A DNA stretch of 64,000 nucleotides from Marthasterias glacialis (lineage: Eukaryota > Echinodermata > Asteroidea > Forcipulatida > Asteriidae): NCBI GenBank assembly GCA_911728455.2, contig OU452221.1, positions 8,009,047 to 8,073,046 on the forward strand. Reading direction: 5' to 3'. Under the pieces are notes generated by a model. The model had not been told where the DNA came from. It made no database searches and worked only from the letters and a program-made list of their open reading frames with translations. Of this stretch, positions 63,842-64,000 are shown piece by piece; positions within the stretch are counted from its first letter, which is position 1, and each line of letters begins with the position of its first letter. A program made the position numbers and the translations under genes.

Positions 63842-64000
63842 ACAAGAGAATCGTGGAGAGAGGACAAGGAGAGAAGTTTCAAATTTAGATGTGGGAGGGA
63901 AAACCCCAAAGAATTATTCCAGGGAAAACCCACGCAATCAGGATGGGACTTTAAAAAATGGTTTCTAACCAGGGTCCTAGAGGTCGAAGGCATGGAAAAA
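63842..64000 (+). mobile_element. Dispersed repeat 5, copy 3 (runs off the window)
   Basis: TTTAGATGTGGGAGGGAAAA and AGGGAAAACCCACGCAATCA match 24880-24940. Confidence 0.7.

Overview
The window is animal nuclear DNA, very probably from a marine deuterostome and most likely an echinoderm (sea star or relative). The evidence is long AT-rich introns, GT-AG splicing, an animal-type gamma-tubulin complex gene, and dense short transposable elements (tRNA-derived SINEs and palindromic MITE-like elements) of the sort common in echinoderm genomes. The echinoderm assignment is inference; the sequence carries no species marker I can name with certainty.

Layout. (1) 1-28.2 kb, minus strand: the 5' three-quarters or more of TUBGCP6 (gamma-tubulin complex component 6). 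I could place 20 coding exons between 26189 (ATG) and 2067, all joined in one consistent reading frame (about 1631 residues). The last exons lie beyond the left edge. Its introns carry two minisatellites, many MITE-like elements, SINEs and one Helentron-like element. (2) 28.2-41 kb: repeat-rich intergenic DNA containing a 3.6-kb Helentron-like element (29317-32941) stuffed with nested tandem arrays, a 0.66-kb inverted-repeat element (34169-34827) and a near-perfect 160-bp palindrome (38245-38406). (3) 41.9-43.7 kb, plus strand: a tiny two-exon gene for a 40-residue cysteine-rich protein, with a possible non-coding first exon. (4) 43.7-59.6 kb: a MITE/SINE graveyard with a few orphan exon-like segments but no gene I can defend. 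(5) 59.6-63.3 kb, minus strand: the 3' part of an unrecognised gene, four or five exons, which seems able to end in two alternative C-termini sharing a V-W-E-E ending.

The genes do not form a pathway within the window. TUBGCP6 acts in microtubule nucleation at centrosomes; the 40-residue protein looks like a small metal-binding protein of unknown role; the right-hand gene product is basic, serine-rich and probably nuclear. The most unusual structure is the pair of Helentron-like elements. They have different terminal inverted repeats but share an internal cassette that combines a nuclear-receptor direct repeat (DR4 in one, DR5 in the other) with paired inverted ETS-type GGAAGT motifs. One copy lies in a TUBGCP6 intron.
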